DNA of 64,000 nt from Inquilinus sp052078665 (GCF_052078665.1 NZ_JBQJIK010000005.1:62001-126000); one strand, 5' to 3'; positions 8,662-18,469 are shown, counted from the stretch's first letter. Program-made: numbers and translations. Notes: generated by a model not told the origin, from the sequence alone.

Positions 8662-9108
8662 TCATTCCTAGAAGAGGTTCGGAAGCATCCTGCTGTCGGC
8701 CGGGCGTCGCTTGACACGCCGAACCGACCCTAAACGCGCCAGATCCGATCTTGGTCCGGCGTCCCTGCTGCGGCACCGCACCGGTCAAGTCAACCTGCAT
8801 TGGGGCGAGCCGGCGACAACATCCCCTCGACCAGCGCGATCTCATGCCGGACAAGCATCTGGCTGGCTGAAGCGGGCAAAATTGCGGCAGGATTAAGGTA
8901 ATTCTTCCGCCTTTACTGGGTCGACTGGGGTCTCTTATTTTCGGGTGAAGTTTTGATCTGGCCGTATAGACATCGTTAGAGGCGTGAGGCAATATCCCGC
9001 CGCCGCCGAAGGATGCCTGACCGCCGACGCGTGGTGATCGAAGATGTACGACGCTGCAGCGCCCTGCGCTGCGCGTTTTCCGCAAACAGTCTGGACAACG
9101 GCCATCTG
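8662..9108. other. Divergent intergenic region at the left end of the polysaccharide locus
   Basis: About 450 bases lie between the minus-strand GT2 gene and the plus-strand Wzz-like gene. The part around 8880-8990 is clearly richer in A+T than its surroundings and is the natural place for promoters of both transcription units. I could not place a -35/-10 pair with confidence. If the Wzz-like gene starts at 9013, its first 96 bases fall here. Confidence 0.45.
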
Positions 9109-10032
9109 ATGCGTTGGTTGAGCGCCCCCTTCCGCTGGTATCGTTCGCTCTATTTCGAACGTCCCTGGATGTTCATTCTCGTGACGCTGATCCTGTGCGA
9201 AGCCGCCGCCGTGGCCTTCATCCTGGTCAGCCCGAAGAAGTACACGGCATCGGCGATCATCATGCCGATCATCGCGGACAAGCCCGACCAGCGCCTGCTC
9301 GGCGGCGGCTCCAGCGACGGCGTCGCCAGCCTGCTGTTCGGCGGGCAGAAGGTGCCGCCGGAGTTCGACCGGTTCATGCAGACGCTGGCCAGCACCTCGC
9401 TGGCCGAACGCCTGCTGCAGGATCCTGAGTTCCTCCAGGCCTTCTTCGCCGGTGAATGGGATCCCGAGACCCGGAGCTGGGTGGCGCCGCGGGGGCCGGT
9501 CGCCTGGATCAAGGGGCAGGTGGAGAAGGCCGCCGGCCTGCCGCCCTACACCCCGCCCAGCGCCGACCGGATCCGGGACGCCATCCAGAACATCATCAAC
9601 ATGAAGTCCGGTGTTGCGAGCAACGCGCAGGTCCTCACCTACGATCACACCGACCCGCAGGCGGCGCTGTACGTGCTGCGCACCGTCATCAGCGACAACG
9701 ACCAGATCAACCGGGAGCAGATCGCCAGCCAGATCTCGTCCCTGATGAGCCGCATCAACGCCCTGCTGTCCTCGACCACCGACCTGACCATGCGCGATAC
9801 GCTGATCCCGCTGCTGGTCGAGCAGCGCCGCCGGCAGTTGGCGGTGCAGGGCGACACGCCCTTCGCCATCGACGTGATCGACCCGCCGACGGTGTCGGTC
9901 CAGCCGACCTCTCCCAAGCCGCTGCTGCTGCTGGTCATCATCGGCGTCTTTGCCATCTTTGCCGCCTCCTCCGCGCTGATCTTCCGCATCACCCTGCGCG
10001 GGCTCGGGGATCTGGCGAACGCCACGAAATGA
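9109..10032 (+). CDS. Wzz-like polysaccharide chain-length/co-polymerase protein
   Basis: A protein of about 307 residues with the topology of polysaccharide co-polymerases. One transmembrane helix lies near the N-terminus (WMFILVTLILCEAAAVAFIL), followed by a large periplasmic helical domain and a second helix near the C-terminus (LLLLVIIGVFAIFAASSALIF) preceded by a proline-containing segment (PPTVSVQPTSPKPL). No tyrosine-kinase domain follows. An ATG at 9013 is in frame, but the extra 32 residues are unlike the family and its AAGG abuts the codon; both starts have weak ribosome sites. The stop overlaps the next gene by four bases. The protein would set polymer length together with the putative Wzy. 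Confidence 0.75.
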   Translation: MRWLSAPFRWYRSLYFERPWMFILVTLILCEAAAVAFILVSPKKYTASAIIMPIIADKPDQRLLGGGSSDGVASLLFGGQKVPPEFDRFMQTLASTSLAERLLQDPEFLQAFFAGEWDPETRSWVAPRGPVAWIKGQVEKAAGLPPYTPPSADRIRDAIQNIINMKSGVASNAQVLTYDHTDPQAALYVLRTVISDNDQINREQIASQISSLMSRINALLSSTTDLTMRDTLIPLLVEQRRRQLAVQGDTPFAIDVIDPPTVSVQPTSPKPLLLLVIIGVFAIFAASSALIFRITLRGLGDLANATK

Positions 10033-11405
10033 CCAGCGACGGCTATCTCTACACCTTCTCGTGGAGCCTGCCGGGCCTGTCCTGGATGGGTTTCGCCCTG
10101 TTCCTGGTCGGCACGACCAAGATGCTGTCGTTCTTCGTCTTTCCCAGCATCCGGAACGTGCCATTCATCCTGTCCATTCCCTTCGTCGTTATCGCGGTCG
10201 GCTGGGGCTCCTTCTGGTGGACGAACCAATACATCGCGGGGGAGGGGCTGAGCCAGGGCACCGCCGAATTCTTCCTCATGATCCTGGCGATCGGGTCGGC
10301 GATGACGTGCCTGTCGGCGGTCGCGACGGTCCGGGCGCTGGCCACCCCGCGCGGCTATGCGGTGTTCAACGGTCTTCTGGTCGATGACGTGACCCGGGGG
10401 GCCGGGCTGCTGCTGTCGATCTCGGCCATGCTCATGCTGGCCGTGGCGGCAGCCTCCATCAGCGCGTTCTACATGCTCACAGGCGTGGTACCGGCCTTTG
10501 CCGATAATCCGCTGGTCGCCAAGTATTTCGCCGGCGAATACACCGCCCGGACGGCACCCTATATGGCGCTGTTCCGGGGCGGCATGGTTCTGTACCAGGT
10601 CGGGACGTTGATCGGCATCCTGCTGCTGCCGGTGCGGGTCAATGTCGGGCGGATCATGATCTTCCTCCTGCTGGGCCTGCTGGCCTGCACCGCGGTGCTG
10701 GCGCTGCTGTCGCTCCGCCGGGGCGCCGCGGCCCAGCCGATCGTCGAAGGGCTGCTGATCCTGCTGCTGATCCGGGGTCGCCTCGGCTGGGTCATCGCCG
10801 GCGTGGCGACCTATGTGCTGGTCTTTACCTTCGGCTCCGCCGTCAACCAGATCCTGTTCTATATGCTGGGGCTGAGGACCGAGGTCGGGCTCGATGCGAT
10901 CATCAAGGGGCTGTCGGACATCTATGACCTCTGGTGGTTCATGGACGCCTATGACAAGGCGGGACCGGACCCGACCATGGGCATGACGGTGTTCGGCGGG
11001 CTGGTGCCCTACGACTTCCAGTGGAATCCCGCCAACTACACGAAGTGGATCATCGGCGCGGACCCGAACACGGGGTCGGGCGGATTCCGGCTGCCGATGT
11101 CGGTCTGGGGCTACGACGCCTTCCGCTACCCCGGCATCGTCCTCTGGTCGGCGGTCGACGGGTTCACGGTGGTGGTCCAGGCCTTCCTGTTCCGGCTGGT
11201 TGTCGGGAAGGGAGGCAGCCGATATGTCCTGGCCATCAACATCATCACCTACAAAGTCGTTTTCCTGATCTGCAACAACCTGCTGCAATGGAGAATCGAT
11301 GACGTTCTGATGATGATCATGTTCCTGATGCTCCGGCTGGCTCCGGCCATGACCCGGCTGCTGGGGCGCAGGCAGCCGAAGAGTATTGTGCCGCAAACGG
11401 GTTGA
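10029..11405 (+). CDS. Polytopic membrane protein, candidate Wzy polysaccharide polymerase
   Basis: A 458-residue integral membrane protein with roughly ten to twelve hydrophobic helices and a large periplasmic loop (about residues 290-370, DKAGPDPTMGMTVFGG... to GSGGFRLPMSVWG). This layout is typical of O-antigen/EPS polymerases, which share little primary sequence. Its ATG overlaps the Wzz-like stop (ATGA), so the two are coupled, and a flippase is encoded nearby. It has no transporter or glycosyltransferase motif. The longer open frame starting at 9456 is rejected because it overlaps the preceding gene. The polymerase call rests on topology and context, not on a catalytic signature. Confidence 0.6.
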   Translation: MTSDGYLYTFSWSLPGLSWMGFALFLVGTTKMLSFFVFPSIRNVPFILSIPFVVIAVGWGSFWWTNQYIAGEGLSQGTAEFFLMILAIGSAMTCLSAVATVRALATPRGYAVFNGLLVDDVTRGAGLLLSISAMLMLAVAAASISAFYMLTGVVPAFADNPLVAKYFAGEYTARTAPYMALFRGGMVLYQVGTLIGILLLPVRVNVGRIMIFLLLGLLACTAVLALLSLRRGAAAQPIVEGLLILLLIRGRLGWVIAGVATYVLVFTFGSAVNQILFYMLGLRTEVGLDAIIKGLSDIYDLWWFMDAYDKAGPDPTMGMTVFGGLVPYDFQWNPANYTKWIIGADPNTGSGGFRLPMSVWGYDAFRYPGIVLWSAVDGFTVVVQAFLFRLVVGKGGSRYVLAINIITYKVVFLICNNLLQWRIDDVLMMIMFLMLRLAPAMTRLLGRRQPKSIVPQTG

Positions 11406-11458
11406 GGCGTGTGGGGGTCGCAAACACGCTTCGTCGATTGCCCTGGAAGGTGGGGGTT

Positions 11459-12331
11459 ATGAGCATCAAGCAGACTATTAAGAACATTGTCCCAGCGCCG
11501 GTCTTTTCCGTGATCCGGGACGTTCCCTGGGCGATCCGGGACTTCGTCGACCGCGGGGCGCAGGATCAGGTGATGCCGCCGCTGCGCCTGATGCGCGACG
11601 GCCCGCGAGGACGGGAGGTCTGGACCCAGAACGGCCGGGAGGCGTTGCACTTCTACCGCGACGTGCTGCAGCTCGACCGCAGCGCCGTCATGCTGGACAT
11701 CGGCAGCGGCATGGGGCGCAAGACGATTCCGCTGCTGTCCTATCTGGACGACACGGCCCGCTACATCGGCCTCGACATCGACCGGGACCAAGTGCGGTGG
11801 TGCAGCCGCAACATCACGCCGCGAAACTTCCGCTTCACCTTCATCCATGTCGACCTGTTCAACAAGTTCTACAACCATTCCGGCGCCATCCCGCCGTCCA
11901 AGTTCGTCCTGCCCTTCCCGGACAATTCCTTCGACGTCGTCTCGCTGTGGTCGGTCTTCACCCACATGTATCCGGACGACGTGGCGCATTACCTCGCCGA
12001 GATCGGCCGCGTGCTGCGCCCCGGCGGCCAATTGGCGGCGTCGTACTACCTGATCAACGACGACGCCCTGGCCGGCCTGAAGAACGGCACCATCGATCTC
12101 ACCCTGTATCCAGGCGACCGCTACTGGACCAACAATCCGAACATCCCCGAGGACCTGACCGCGCTGGACGAGGCCTGGCTGCGCGGCGCCTATGCCGCGG
12201 CCGGCCTGACCATCGAGACCATCCTCCGCGGCGGCTGGACCGGCGCCAAGGTCGATCCGGAGCTGGTCAGCATGAACCGGCAGGACATCGTCGTGGCCCG
12301 GGCCGCGACGCCGGCGGGTGCCGCGGCCTGA
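11459..12331 (+). CDS. Class I SAM-dependent methyltransferase
   Basis: A 290-residue protein with a Rossmann-like methyltransferase domain. Motif I is VMLDIGSGMGRKTIPLL (near residue 76) and is followed by an acidic strand end, YIGLDID. Motif IV/V includes FPDNSFDVVSLWSVFTHM and then RVLRPGGQLAASYYL, the common methyltransferase_11 pattern. A TTG at 11402 would add 19 residues, but the ATG at 11459 is preceded by an AAGG-rich ribosome site. Context suggests O-methylation of a sugar residue, perhaps a chain-terminating or decorating step. The acceptor is unknown. Confidence 0.8.
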   Translation: MSIKQTIKNIVPAPVFSVIRDVPWAIRDFVDRGAQDQVMPPLRLMRDGPRGREVWTQNGREALHFYRDVLQLDRSAVMLDIGSGMGRKTIPLLSYLDDTARYIGLDIDRDQVRWCSRNITPRNFRFTFIHVDLFNKFYNHSGAIPPSKFVLPFPDNSFDVVSLWSVFTHMYPDDVAHYLAEIGRVLRPGGQLAASYYLINDDALAGLKNGTIDLTLYPGDRYWTNNPNIPEDLTALDEAWLRGAYAAAGLTIETILRGGWTGAKVDPELVSMNRQDIVVARAATPAGAAA

Positions 12332-12377
12332 GGCCGAGGACCGCTCCTGCCAGCCATCTTCCAGAGGTCGTAAACCG

Positions 12378-13370
12378 ATGAGCAACAGCAGCCGCGTCGT
12401 CCTCGTCACCGGCGGGGCCGGCTATATCGGCAGCCATGCCTGCAAGGCGCTGGCGGCGGCCGGTTTCGCTCCGGTCGTGCTCGACAACCTGTCCCGCGGC
12501 CATCGCGACTTCGTCAAATGGGGCCCGCTGGAGCACGCCGATATCGGCGACGCCGCGGCGCTCGACCGGGTGATGGCGCGGCACCGGCCGGTGGCGATCC
12601 TGCATTTCGCGGCGTTGACCTATGTCGGCGAGTCGGTCGGCGATCCTGCGACCTACTACCGCAACAATGTCGCGGGATCGCTGTCCCTGCTCGAGGCGGC
12701 CCGGCGCCACGACGTCCGCCATCTCGTCTTCTCCAGCACCTGCGCCACCTATGGCCTGCCGGAGCGCATGCCGATCGTGGAGGACACGCCGCAGGCGCCG
12801 ATCCACCCCTATGGCGCATCGAAGCTGATGATCGAGCGCATGCTGGGGGATTTCGCCGCGGCCTACGGCCTGCGCTGGACGGCGCTGCGCTACTTCAACG
12901 CCTGCGGCGCCGATCCCGACGGCGAGGTGGGGGAGCGGCACGACCCCGAGACCCATCTGATCCCGCTGACGCTGATGGCGGCGGCGGGCCGGCTGCCCCA
13001 TATCCGGCTGCTCGGCAACGACTACCCGACCAAGGACGGCACCTGCGTCCGCGACTACATCCATGTCGCCGACCTGGCCGACGCCCATCTGCGCGCCCTG
13101 CGCTACCTGCTCGATGGTGGTGAGCCGCGGGCCTTCAACCTCGGCACCGGCACCGGCCACACCGTGCTCGACGTGATCCGGACGGCCGAGCGCGTCACCG
13201 GCCGGCCCATCCCGGTGGAGCTGGCGCCGCAGCGCTCCGGCGACGCGGCGGAGCTGGTGGCCGACCCCTCCCTCGCGGCATCGGTTCTCGGGTTCCGCCC
13301 TGCCTTCGACCTGGAGGAGTCGATCCGGACGGCCTGGAGGTGGTACCAAAGCGAGATCGGTGGGGCGTGA
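12378..13370 (+). CDS. galE: UDP-glucose 4-epimerase GalE
   Basis: A 330-residue short-chain dehydrogenase/epimerase. The NAD-binding motif TGGAGYIGS lies at residues 11-19. The catalytic SST cluster is near 119-121 and the Tyr145-x3-Lys149 pair is in PYGASKLM. The segments TALRYFNACGADPDGE and VRDYIHVADLADAH are characteristic of GalE. It interconverts UDP-glucose and UDP-galactose (or the N-acetyl forms) for polymer synthesis. An upstream ATG at 12318 overlaps the previous gene; the ATG at 12378 has AGAGG before it and gives the standard N-terminus. Confidence 0.92.
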   Translation: MSNSSRVVLVTGGAGYIGSHACKALAAAGFAPVVLDNLSRGHRDFVKWGPLEHADIGDAAALDRVMARHRPVAILHFAALTYVGESVGDPATYYRNNVAGSLSLLEAARRHDVRHLVFSSTCATYGLPERMPIVEDTPQAPIHPYGASKLMIERMLGDFAAAYGLRWTALRYFNACGADPDGEVGERHDPETHLIPLTLMAAAGRLPHIRLLGNDYPTKDGTCVRDYIHVADLADAHLRALRYLLDGGEPRAFNLGTGTGHTVLDVIRTAERVTGRPIPVELAPQRSGDAAELVADPSLAASVLGFRPAFDLEESIRTAWRWYQSEIGGA

Positions 13371-13495
13371 CGGCCCGGCGATGCGGCCTCGTCGATGATC
13401 GTTTGACGATGCGGCCGGGACAGCAGACGACACGCCGTCTCCGGTCCGGCGAGCATGACCGGTGCGAGACCAGCTGAGCGGATCTGGGCGGATCA

Positions 13496-14956
13496 ATGTC
13501 GAAAAGATTGGAAACCCGCATGATGCGGGCCGCGCCTTGGGCGGTCGCTGAGGCGGTCTCCAACGCATTGGCGGGCGTGGCCTCGATCTTCGTGGCGGGC
13601 TGGCTCCTGACGCCGGCCGATATCGGCCGCGCCGGCATCGTGATCGGTCTCGTCATGCTGCTCGGCCTGGCGACGGGGCTGGGAATCCAGGAATCCCTGA
13701 TCCGCCATCGCTCGGTGCATGCCAGCGTCACCGATACCGCCTTCACCGGCCTGATGGCGTTGGGGGCCGCCGGCTTCGCCGTGTGCTGGGTGGTGGCCGC
13801 ACCGATCGGCTGGTTCTTCGACGACCCGACACTGTTCTCCCTGCTCGGCGCGACCAGCTTCCTGCTGCTGCTCAACGCGGTCATGGCGGTGCCGACCGCG
13901 CTCCTCACCCGCAAGATGCGGGCGAATGTGCTGACCCGCCGGATGATGCTGTCGCGGATCTCGCAGGTGGTCGTCATCGGCGTCCTCGGCTGGCTCGGGG
14001 CCGGGGCCTGGGCCATGGTCGGCGGCGTGCTCATCTCCAATGCGCTGTCCGCCATCGTGCTGTGGCGGGCGATGCCGCGGGTGCCGCGGCTGCGGTTCGA
14101 CTGGGGCGAGTTCCGCTCGCTGGCGTCCTTCGGCGGCTCGATGAGCATCGAATTGCTGCTGTGGCAGGGCACCACCCGCCTCTTCGCGCTGCAGGTCGGC
14201 TATTTTCACGGCGTCGTGGCTCTGGGGTACTTCCAGTTCGCCCAGCGGGTGGTGGAGGAAGCCGGAAACCTGATCCAGGCCAATGTCGTCCGTTTCGGCC
14301 TGTCGTTCTTCGCCGATCTCGACCGCAGCGACCGCAATGCGAACCGGGCGTTCCTGACGGGGACGAGCCTGATCACGCTCGCCGGCGGCGTCCTGTTCAT
14401 CGGGGTGGCGCTGGTGGCGGGGGATCTCGTGCCGCTGATCTTCGGCGCCAGGTGGCAGCCCGCGGCCCCCCTGATGCAGATCTTTGCCGTGGCGGCGTTC
14501 TTCCCGCTGTCGCGGGCCCTGGCCGGCCCATTGCTGCGGGCCAAGGGGCATCAGAACGCCATGGTCCTGTACGGCCTCGTCGCCTGCGGGATCACGCTGG
14601 CCAGCGGCTTCGTCACGGCCGAGCAGGCGCTGGTCGTCGTGGTGCTTGGGTGGGCCGCCCGCAATCTGGTTTCGCTGCCCTGGAGCTACGTCATGGTGAG
14701 CCGCTACGGCCGAATCCCGGTCCGCGACCAGGTGGTATTCATAGCCCGTCCGCTCGCGCCGATGGCGGCGATGATCGCCGCGGTCCTGCTGACGCAGCAT
14801 CTGCTTGCCGACGCGCCGGCCGTGCTTCGGCTGGTCTCGGCGATCCTGGTCGGCCTGATCACCGCCGCGATCACCGTGCCGCTGTTCAATTGGCGAATGA
14901 TCAGCGAGCTGCGCCAACGGATCGGGCGCTTGCGGGGCGGCGGCGCCGGCGCGTGA
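13496..14956 (+). CDS. Polysaccharide flippase (Wzx/oligosaccharide flippase family)
   Basis: A 486-residue membrane protein with about twelve to fourteen predicted helices in the MATE/Wzx-like arrangement. The N-terminal repeat (SNALAGVASIFVAGWLLTPADIGRAGIVIGLVMLL) is typical of the lipopolysaccharide biosynthesis flippase family, in which an early helix is followed by the tP-x-x-x-G loop. It has no ATPase domain. It would move undecaprenyl-diphosphate-linked repeat units to the periplasm, where the nearby Wzy/Wzz-like proteins act. It is separated from galE by about 125 bases that hold no gene. Confidence 0.85.
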   Translation: MSKRLETRMMRAAPWAVAEAVSNALAGVASIFVAGWLLTPADIGRAGIVIGLVMLLGLATGLGIQESLIRHRSVHASVTDTAFTGLMALGAAGFAVCWVVAAPIGWFFDDPTLFSLLGATSFLLLLNAVMAVPTALLTRKMRANVLTRRMMLSRISQVVVIGVLGWLGAGAWAMVGGVLISNALSAIVLWRAMPRVPRLRFDWGEFRSLASFGGSMSIELLLWQGTTRLFALQVGYFHGVVALGYFQFAQRVVEEAGNLIQANVVRFGLSFFADLDRSDRNANRAFLTGTSLITLAGGVLFIGVALVAGDLVPLIFGARWQPAAPLMQIFAVAAFFPLSRALAGPLLRAKGHQNAMVLYGLVACGITLASGFVTAEQALVVVVLGWAARNLVSLPWSYVMVSRYGRIPVRDQVVFIARPLAPMAAMIAAVLLTQHLLADAPAVLRLVSAILVGLITAAITVPLFNWRMISELRQRIGRLRGGGAGA

Positions 14957-14977
14957 CGGGAGGGATGCGTCACGGCA

Positions 14978-15007
14978 TTGCCATCTTTCTCGGCTCTATA
15001 CTATAAC
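14978..15007 (+). promoter_or_regulatory. Possible sigma-70-type promoter before the pyruvyl transferase gene
   Basis: TTGCCA (14978-14983) and TATAAC (15002-15007) are separated by 18 bases. They lie in a locally A+T-richer gap about 90 bases before the ATG at 15096. The match is reasonable but unsupported by other evidence. Confidence 0.35.
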
Positions 15008-15095
15008 CTCCGTCGAACTCCGGACGCGGCCTGCTGTATATCTCTCCGTTTGATCAATAGGGCGAGTCTCTCAAGCTCGGAAGGCGTGGTGCAAG

Positions 15096-16049
15096 ATGCA
15101 CGGCATGGATTATCTGAAGAACCGCCTTTCTGTCATTGATCAATATATAAAGCCCGGTAGTCGAATCCTATATATCGACTATCCACTGCACTTCAATGTT
15201 GGGGATCTTCTGATCCTCAAGGGGACTGAGGCATTCTTTGCGGATCGGCGGTACGACGTGACCCGGCGTTACTCGTATTTCGGCTTTCCGTGGCACGAGC
15301 GCAACTTCCCGGTGGTGCCGAAGGATGTCACGATCGTGCTGCATGGCGGCGGCAATTTCGGCGACATCTACTATCCGCACCAGCTTCTGCGGGAAAAGAT
15401 CATCAACCATTATCGCGATCACCGGATCGTGATCTTTCCGCAGACCATGCATTTCAGCGAGCCGGCCCGGATGCGCCAAGCCGCCGAGGTCATGTCGCGG
15501 CACAAGGACCTGCACTTCCTGGCGCGGGACCAGCGGACCTACGACGTCTTCCGGAGCGAATTCTCGAACAACACCGAGCTGTGCCCGGACATGGCGCATT
15601 TCCTGTGGGGGAAGCTGCCGCGGAAGGCGCCCGGCGCCACCGGCGGCGGCACGATGTGGATGATGCGCCGGGACGAGGAGACGGTCGCCGTCCCCGAGAT
15701 GTTCCGGGGCCAGATCGACCAGCCGCTCGACTGGTCGGACTTCACCACCCGTCAGGATCGGATGGTCAACCTGCTGACCCGCCGGACGGACCAGGTCAAC
15801 GGGGTGACCGGCCGCAAGCTGGTTCCGGTCGAGCGCTTCTGGTACGGCTACACCGACCGCATGGTGGCGAAGTCGATCGACCGGATCCTGGCCTATGACC
15901 GGATCGTGACGTCGCGCATGCACGGCCACATCCTGGCCTGCCTGCTGGGCATGAAGACGGTCCTGCTCGACAATTCCTACGGCAAGAACTCGACCTATTT
16001 CGAGGCGTGGACCAGCCGCGTCGACGATTGCGAGCTGTTTGCGGCCTAG
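15096..16049 (+). CDS. Polysaccharide pyruvyl transferase family protein
   Basis: A 317-residue protein of the ExoV/CsaB/WcaK-type pyruvyl transferase family. Recognisable segments are FNVGDLLILKGTEAFF near the N-terminus, VLHGGGNFGDIY (near residue 83), a central FPQTMHF segment, ARDQRTYDVF, LCPDMAHFLW and the C-terminal TSRMHGHILACLLG, whose RxHG motif is diagnostic. Such enzymes transfer pyruvate from phosphoenolpyruvate to form ketals on sugars, adding negative charge to exopolysaccharide. The N-terminal ~30 codons are less GC-rich than those around them. It is part of the polysaccharide operon and is followed nine bases later by a GT2 gene. Confidence 0.82.
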   Translation: MHGMDYLKNRLSVIDQYIKPGSRILYIDYPLHFNVGDLLILKGTEAFFADRRYDVTRRYSYFGFPWHERNFPVVPKDVTIVLHGGGNFGDIYYPHQLLREKIINHYRDHRIVIFPQTMHFSEPARMRQAAEVMSRHKDLHFLARDQRTYDVFRSEFSNNTELCPDMAHFLWGKLPRKAPGATGGGTMWMMRRDEETVAVPEMFRGQIDQPLDWSDFTTRQDRMVNLLTRRTDQVNGVTGRKLVPVERFWYGYTDRMVAKSIDRILAYDRIVTSRMHGHILACLLGMKTVLLDNSYGKNSTYFEAWTSRVDDCELFAA

Positions 16050-16058
16050 AGGCGGGAA

Positions 16059-17060
16059 ATGATGCAGGTCTCAACGCCCAAGCTGTCGGTCATCATCCCG
16101 ACCTACAACGTCGAAGACTACGTCCAGGAGGCGGTCGATTCGCTGCTCCGGCAGACCGCCCCGGTGCATGAGATCATCATCGTCGACGACGGCTCGACGG
16201 ACGGGAGCGGGCGGCTCGTCGACCGGCTGTACGGCCATATCCCGAACGTCAGGATCCTGCACACCAGGAATTGCGGCCTGGGCGAAGCCCGCAACAACGG
16301 GGTCGCGGTCGCCACCGGCGACTTCATCTACTATCTCGACTCGGATGACGTGCTGGACCCGGATTTCGTCCGATCCTTCTACGAGGTGCACAGCCGGCAT
16401 CCGGAGATCGACCTGTTCTGCTTCTCGACGTTCTCCTTCACCGGCCCGGCGCAGGATGCGGCGAATTCGGTCGCGGTCCGCTACAACCTTGGCCTCGAAG
16501 GTCCGTTCCCGAGCGGCGAGGACGCCTTCAATGCCCTGTACCGGCGGCGCAGTTTCTATGCGATGGCCTGGCTGCATATCCATCGCCGCTCGGTCTCCCG
16601 CGACAACGGCATCAAGTTCCTGCCGATCCTGCATGAGGATGTCGAATACACGCCGCGGCTGTTCATGAAGGCGGGGCCGACCTATCTCAGCAGCCGCGAT
16701 TTCTACCTCTGGCGCATCCGGCAGAACTCGATCTCGTCCAGCAAGCTGACCGAACGCCATGTCATCGGCTATATCCGCTCGATGGCGGCGATGCAGGGCC
16801 TCATCGACAACGCCGGACTGAAGCCCGAGACGCGCCGGAACCTGCGCCGCTTCAAGACGCGCCTCCTGGGCATCACGATGGGCATGATGCGCTCGGGCGA
16901 GTTTCCGCTCGACCATCCCGAGCTGCGCTCGGTTCCGAAGATGGCCCGGCGCCGCGCCTGGGCCAATCCCAAGCTCTTCCTGGTCACCCACTGTTTCCCG
17001 GCGTTCCGGGCGGCGAAGGCGGCCAAGCGGATGCTGCGTCAGGCGTTGCGCAGCGCCTGA
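16059..17060 (+). CDS. Family 2 glycosyltransferase
   Basis: A 333-residue GT-A transferase. It begins with KLSVIIPTYNVEDYVQEAVDSLL and IIIVDDGSTDGS, the nucleotide-sugar binding start of GT2. The metal-binding YYLDSDDVLD (DxD) lies near residues 91-100. The later LHEDVEYTPRLF provides the ED motif, and a basic C-terminal helix suggests membrane association. It sits directly after the pyruvyl transferase gene and probably adds one sugar of the repeat unit. The donor is not predictable. Confidence 0.88.
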   Translation: MMQVSTPKLSVIIPTYNVEDYVQEAVDSLLRQTAPVHEIIIVDDGSTDGSGRLVDRLYGHIPNVRILHTRNCGLGEARNNGVAVATGDFIYYLDSDDVLDPDFVRSFYEVHSRHPEIDLFCFSTFSFTGPAQDAANSVAVRYNLGLEGPFPSGEDAFNALYRRRSFYAMAWLHIHRRSVSRDNGIKFLPILHEDVEYTPRLFMKAGPTYLSSRDFYLWRIRQNSISSSKLTERHVIGYIRSMAAMQGLIDNAGLKPETRRNLRRFKTRLLGITMGMMRSGEFPLDHPELRSVPKMARRRAWANPKLFLVTHCFPAFRAAKAAKRMLRQALRSA

Positions 17061-17078
17061 CGCCGACGCTCCTGGCGC

Positions 17079-18146
17079 CTACGCGTCCGCCGCCGCCCGC
17101 AGGGCGCGCCTGACGCCGTCGGCGCAGCGGTCCCAGGTGAAGCCCCGCGCCCGCTCCAGCCCTGCCGCCCGCCGGGCCTCGACGGCCGCCGTCGGGCCGC
17201 GCAGCACCTCGACCAATCCGTCGGCGATGGCGCCGGCATCATGCGGGTCGACCAGCAAGGCGGCCGGCCCGACGATCTCGGCCATCACGGTGTCGCGGCT
17301 GGTCACCACGGGCGCCCCTGCCGCGAGCGCTTCGAGCGGCGGCAGGCCGAACCCTTCGTACACGGACGGATACAGGAAGGCCGATGCGCCGGCATAGAGG
17401 CCGGGCAGCAGGGCGTCGTCGACGTAGCCCAACAGCCGGACATTCGGGATCTCGGCCCCCAGCGCGGCGTCCTTGAAGATGCGCGGGTTGCTCAGGCCGC
17501 CGCCGATCGCCAGCACCGCATCGCGACCCAGCTTCGGCTGCGCCAGCCGCCAGGCCTCGATCGCCCGCTCCAGGTTCTTGCGCGGCTCCAGGGTGCCGAT
17601 GATCAGCACATAGGGCCGGCCGGCGAGATCGTAGCGGGCCAGGGCCTCCCCGGGCGCGGCATTGAAGAAGCGCGGATCGACGCCGGGATAGGCGACGTCG
17701 ATCCGGTCGAGCGGCCGGCCGGACAGCTCGGCGATGCGGCCGGCCGAGAACTGCGACACCGTCAGCACCCGCGCCGCCCGCCGGGCGACCGAGGTGACGA
17801 TCATCTTGTACCAGGCGGCAAAGCGCGGCGTGAACCATTCCGGATGATCGACCGGCGACATGTCGAGGATCGACACCACCTGCCGCCGCCGGATCACCGG
17901 GCCGGTGTTGGCGGGGCTCCACAGCACCGCGTCACGGCGATGGAGCGCCAGCGGGCCCTGCTCCCAGAGATGGCCGAGCATCCCTTTCGCCGGGGTTCGT
18001 GGGGCGATCGTGTCATGGGGGCCGACGCGGCCCAGGAGCTCGGTCAGATAGCGCTGGGCCCCGGTGACGCTGTCGCGCAGGATCCGGGTGTTCACCACCA
18101 CCGGGCGGCCCCCGACGGCGCTGTCGTCGATCGCAGCTGTCAACAT
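17079..18146 (-). CDS. Family 4 (GT-B) glycosyltransferase
   Basis: A 355-residue transferase of the GT4 family. The C-terminal nucleotide-sugar domain starts with YVLIIGTLEPRKNLERAIEAW and carries the conserved SVYEGFGLPPLEALAAGAPVV, whose E-x7-E motif contacts the donor. The N-terminal domain includes ILDMSPVDHPEWF and VLTVSQFS as in mannosyl- and rhamnosyltransferases of this group. It is encoded on the opposite strand from its neighbours, converges with the GT2 gene with 18 bases between stops, and diverges from gmd. GGAG precedes the ATG. Confidence 0.88.
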   Translation of the reverse strand: MLTAAIDDSAVGGRPVVVNTRILRDSVTGAQRYLTELLGRVGPHDTIAPRTPAKGMLGHLWEQGPLALHRRDAVLWSPANTGPVIRRRQVVSILDMSPVDHPEWFTPRFAAWYKMIVTSVARRAARVLTVSQFSAGRIAELSGRPLDRIDVAYPGVDPRFFNAAPGEALARYDLAGRPYVLIIGTLEPRKNLERAIEAWRLAQPKLGRDAVLAIGGGLSNPRIFKDAALGAEIPNVRLLGYVDDALLPGLYAGASAFLYPSVYEGFGLPPLEALAAGAPVVTSRDTVMAEIVGPAALLVDPHDAGAIADGLVEVLRGPTAAVEARRAAGLERARGFTWDRCADGVRRALRAAADA

Positions 18147-18469
18147 GCTCTCCGTCGTTTCCCGTCCAATCGAACGACCCAGTAGCCCAAGGCCGCTCCC
18201 AATCCCAGGGGAATCGGGCCGACACCGGCCGAGCCCCGCGATTCGAAGTCGGGCAGCCGTCTACACCGGACTCCGGGGCAGAGTTGCGGCGGCGAGGCTG
18301 CTAGGCATGGTCGCCCGGATCGGATACGAAACGGACGGGGGGTCGCCCGCCATAAACGGACATGGCGGCTTGCTTTCGTCCGCAGCGACGCCGTGGGGGC
18401 GATGCCTGCGGTATATCGCAGGCCATCGGCTGCGTGGGCCAACATATAAAGGCGATGGGACAGAACGAT
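18147..18469. other. Divergent intergenic region between the GT4 gene and gmd
   Basis: About 320 bases expected to hold promoters for both directions. I see no RNA gene or strong hairpin. A run of A+T around 18440-18450 just before gmd overlaps its ribosome-binding area. Confidence 0.4.

Noticed and set aside
17041..17078. Possible terminator between the convergent GT2 and GT4 genes
   Set aside because: Only a short interrupted stem can be drawn and there is no T tract, so it is not reported as a feature.
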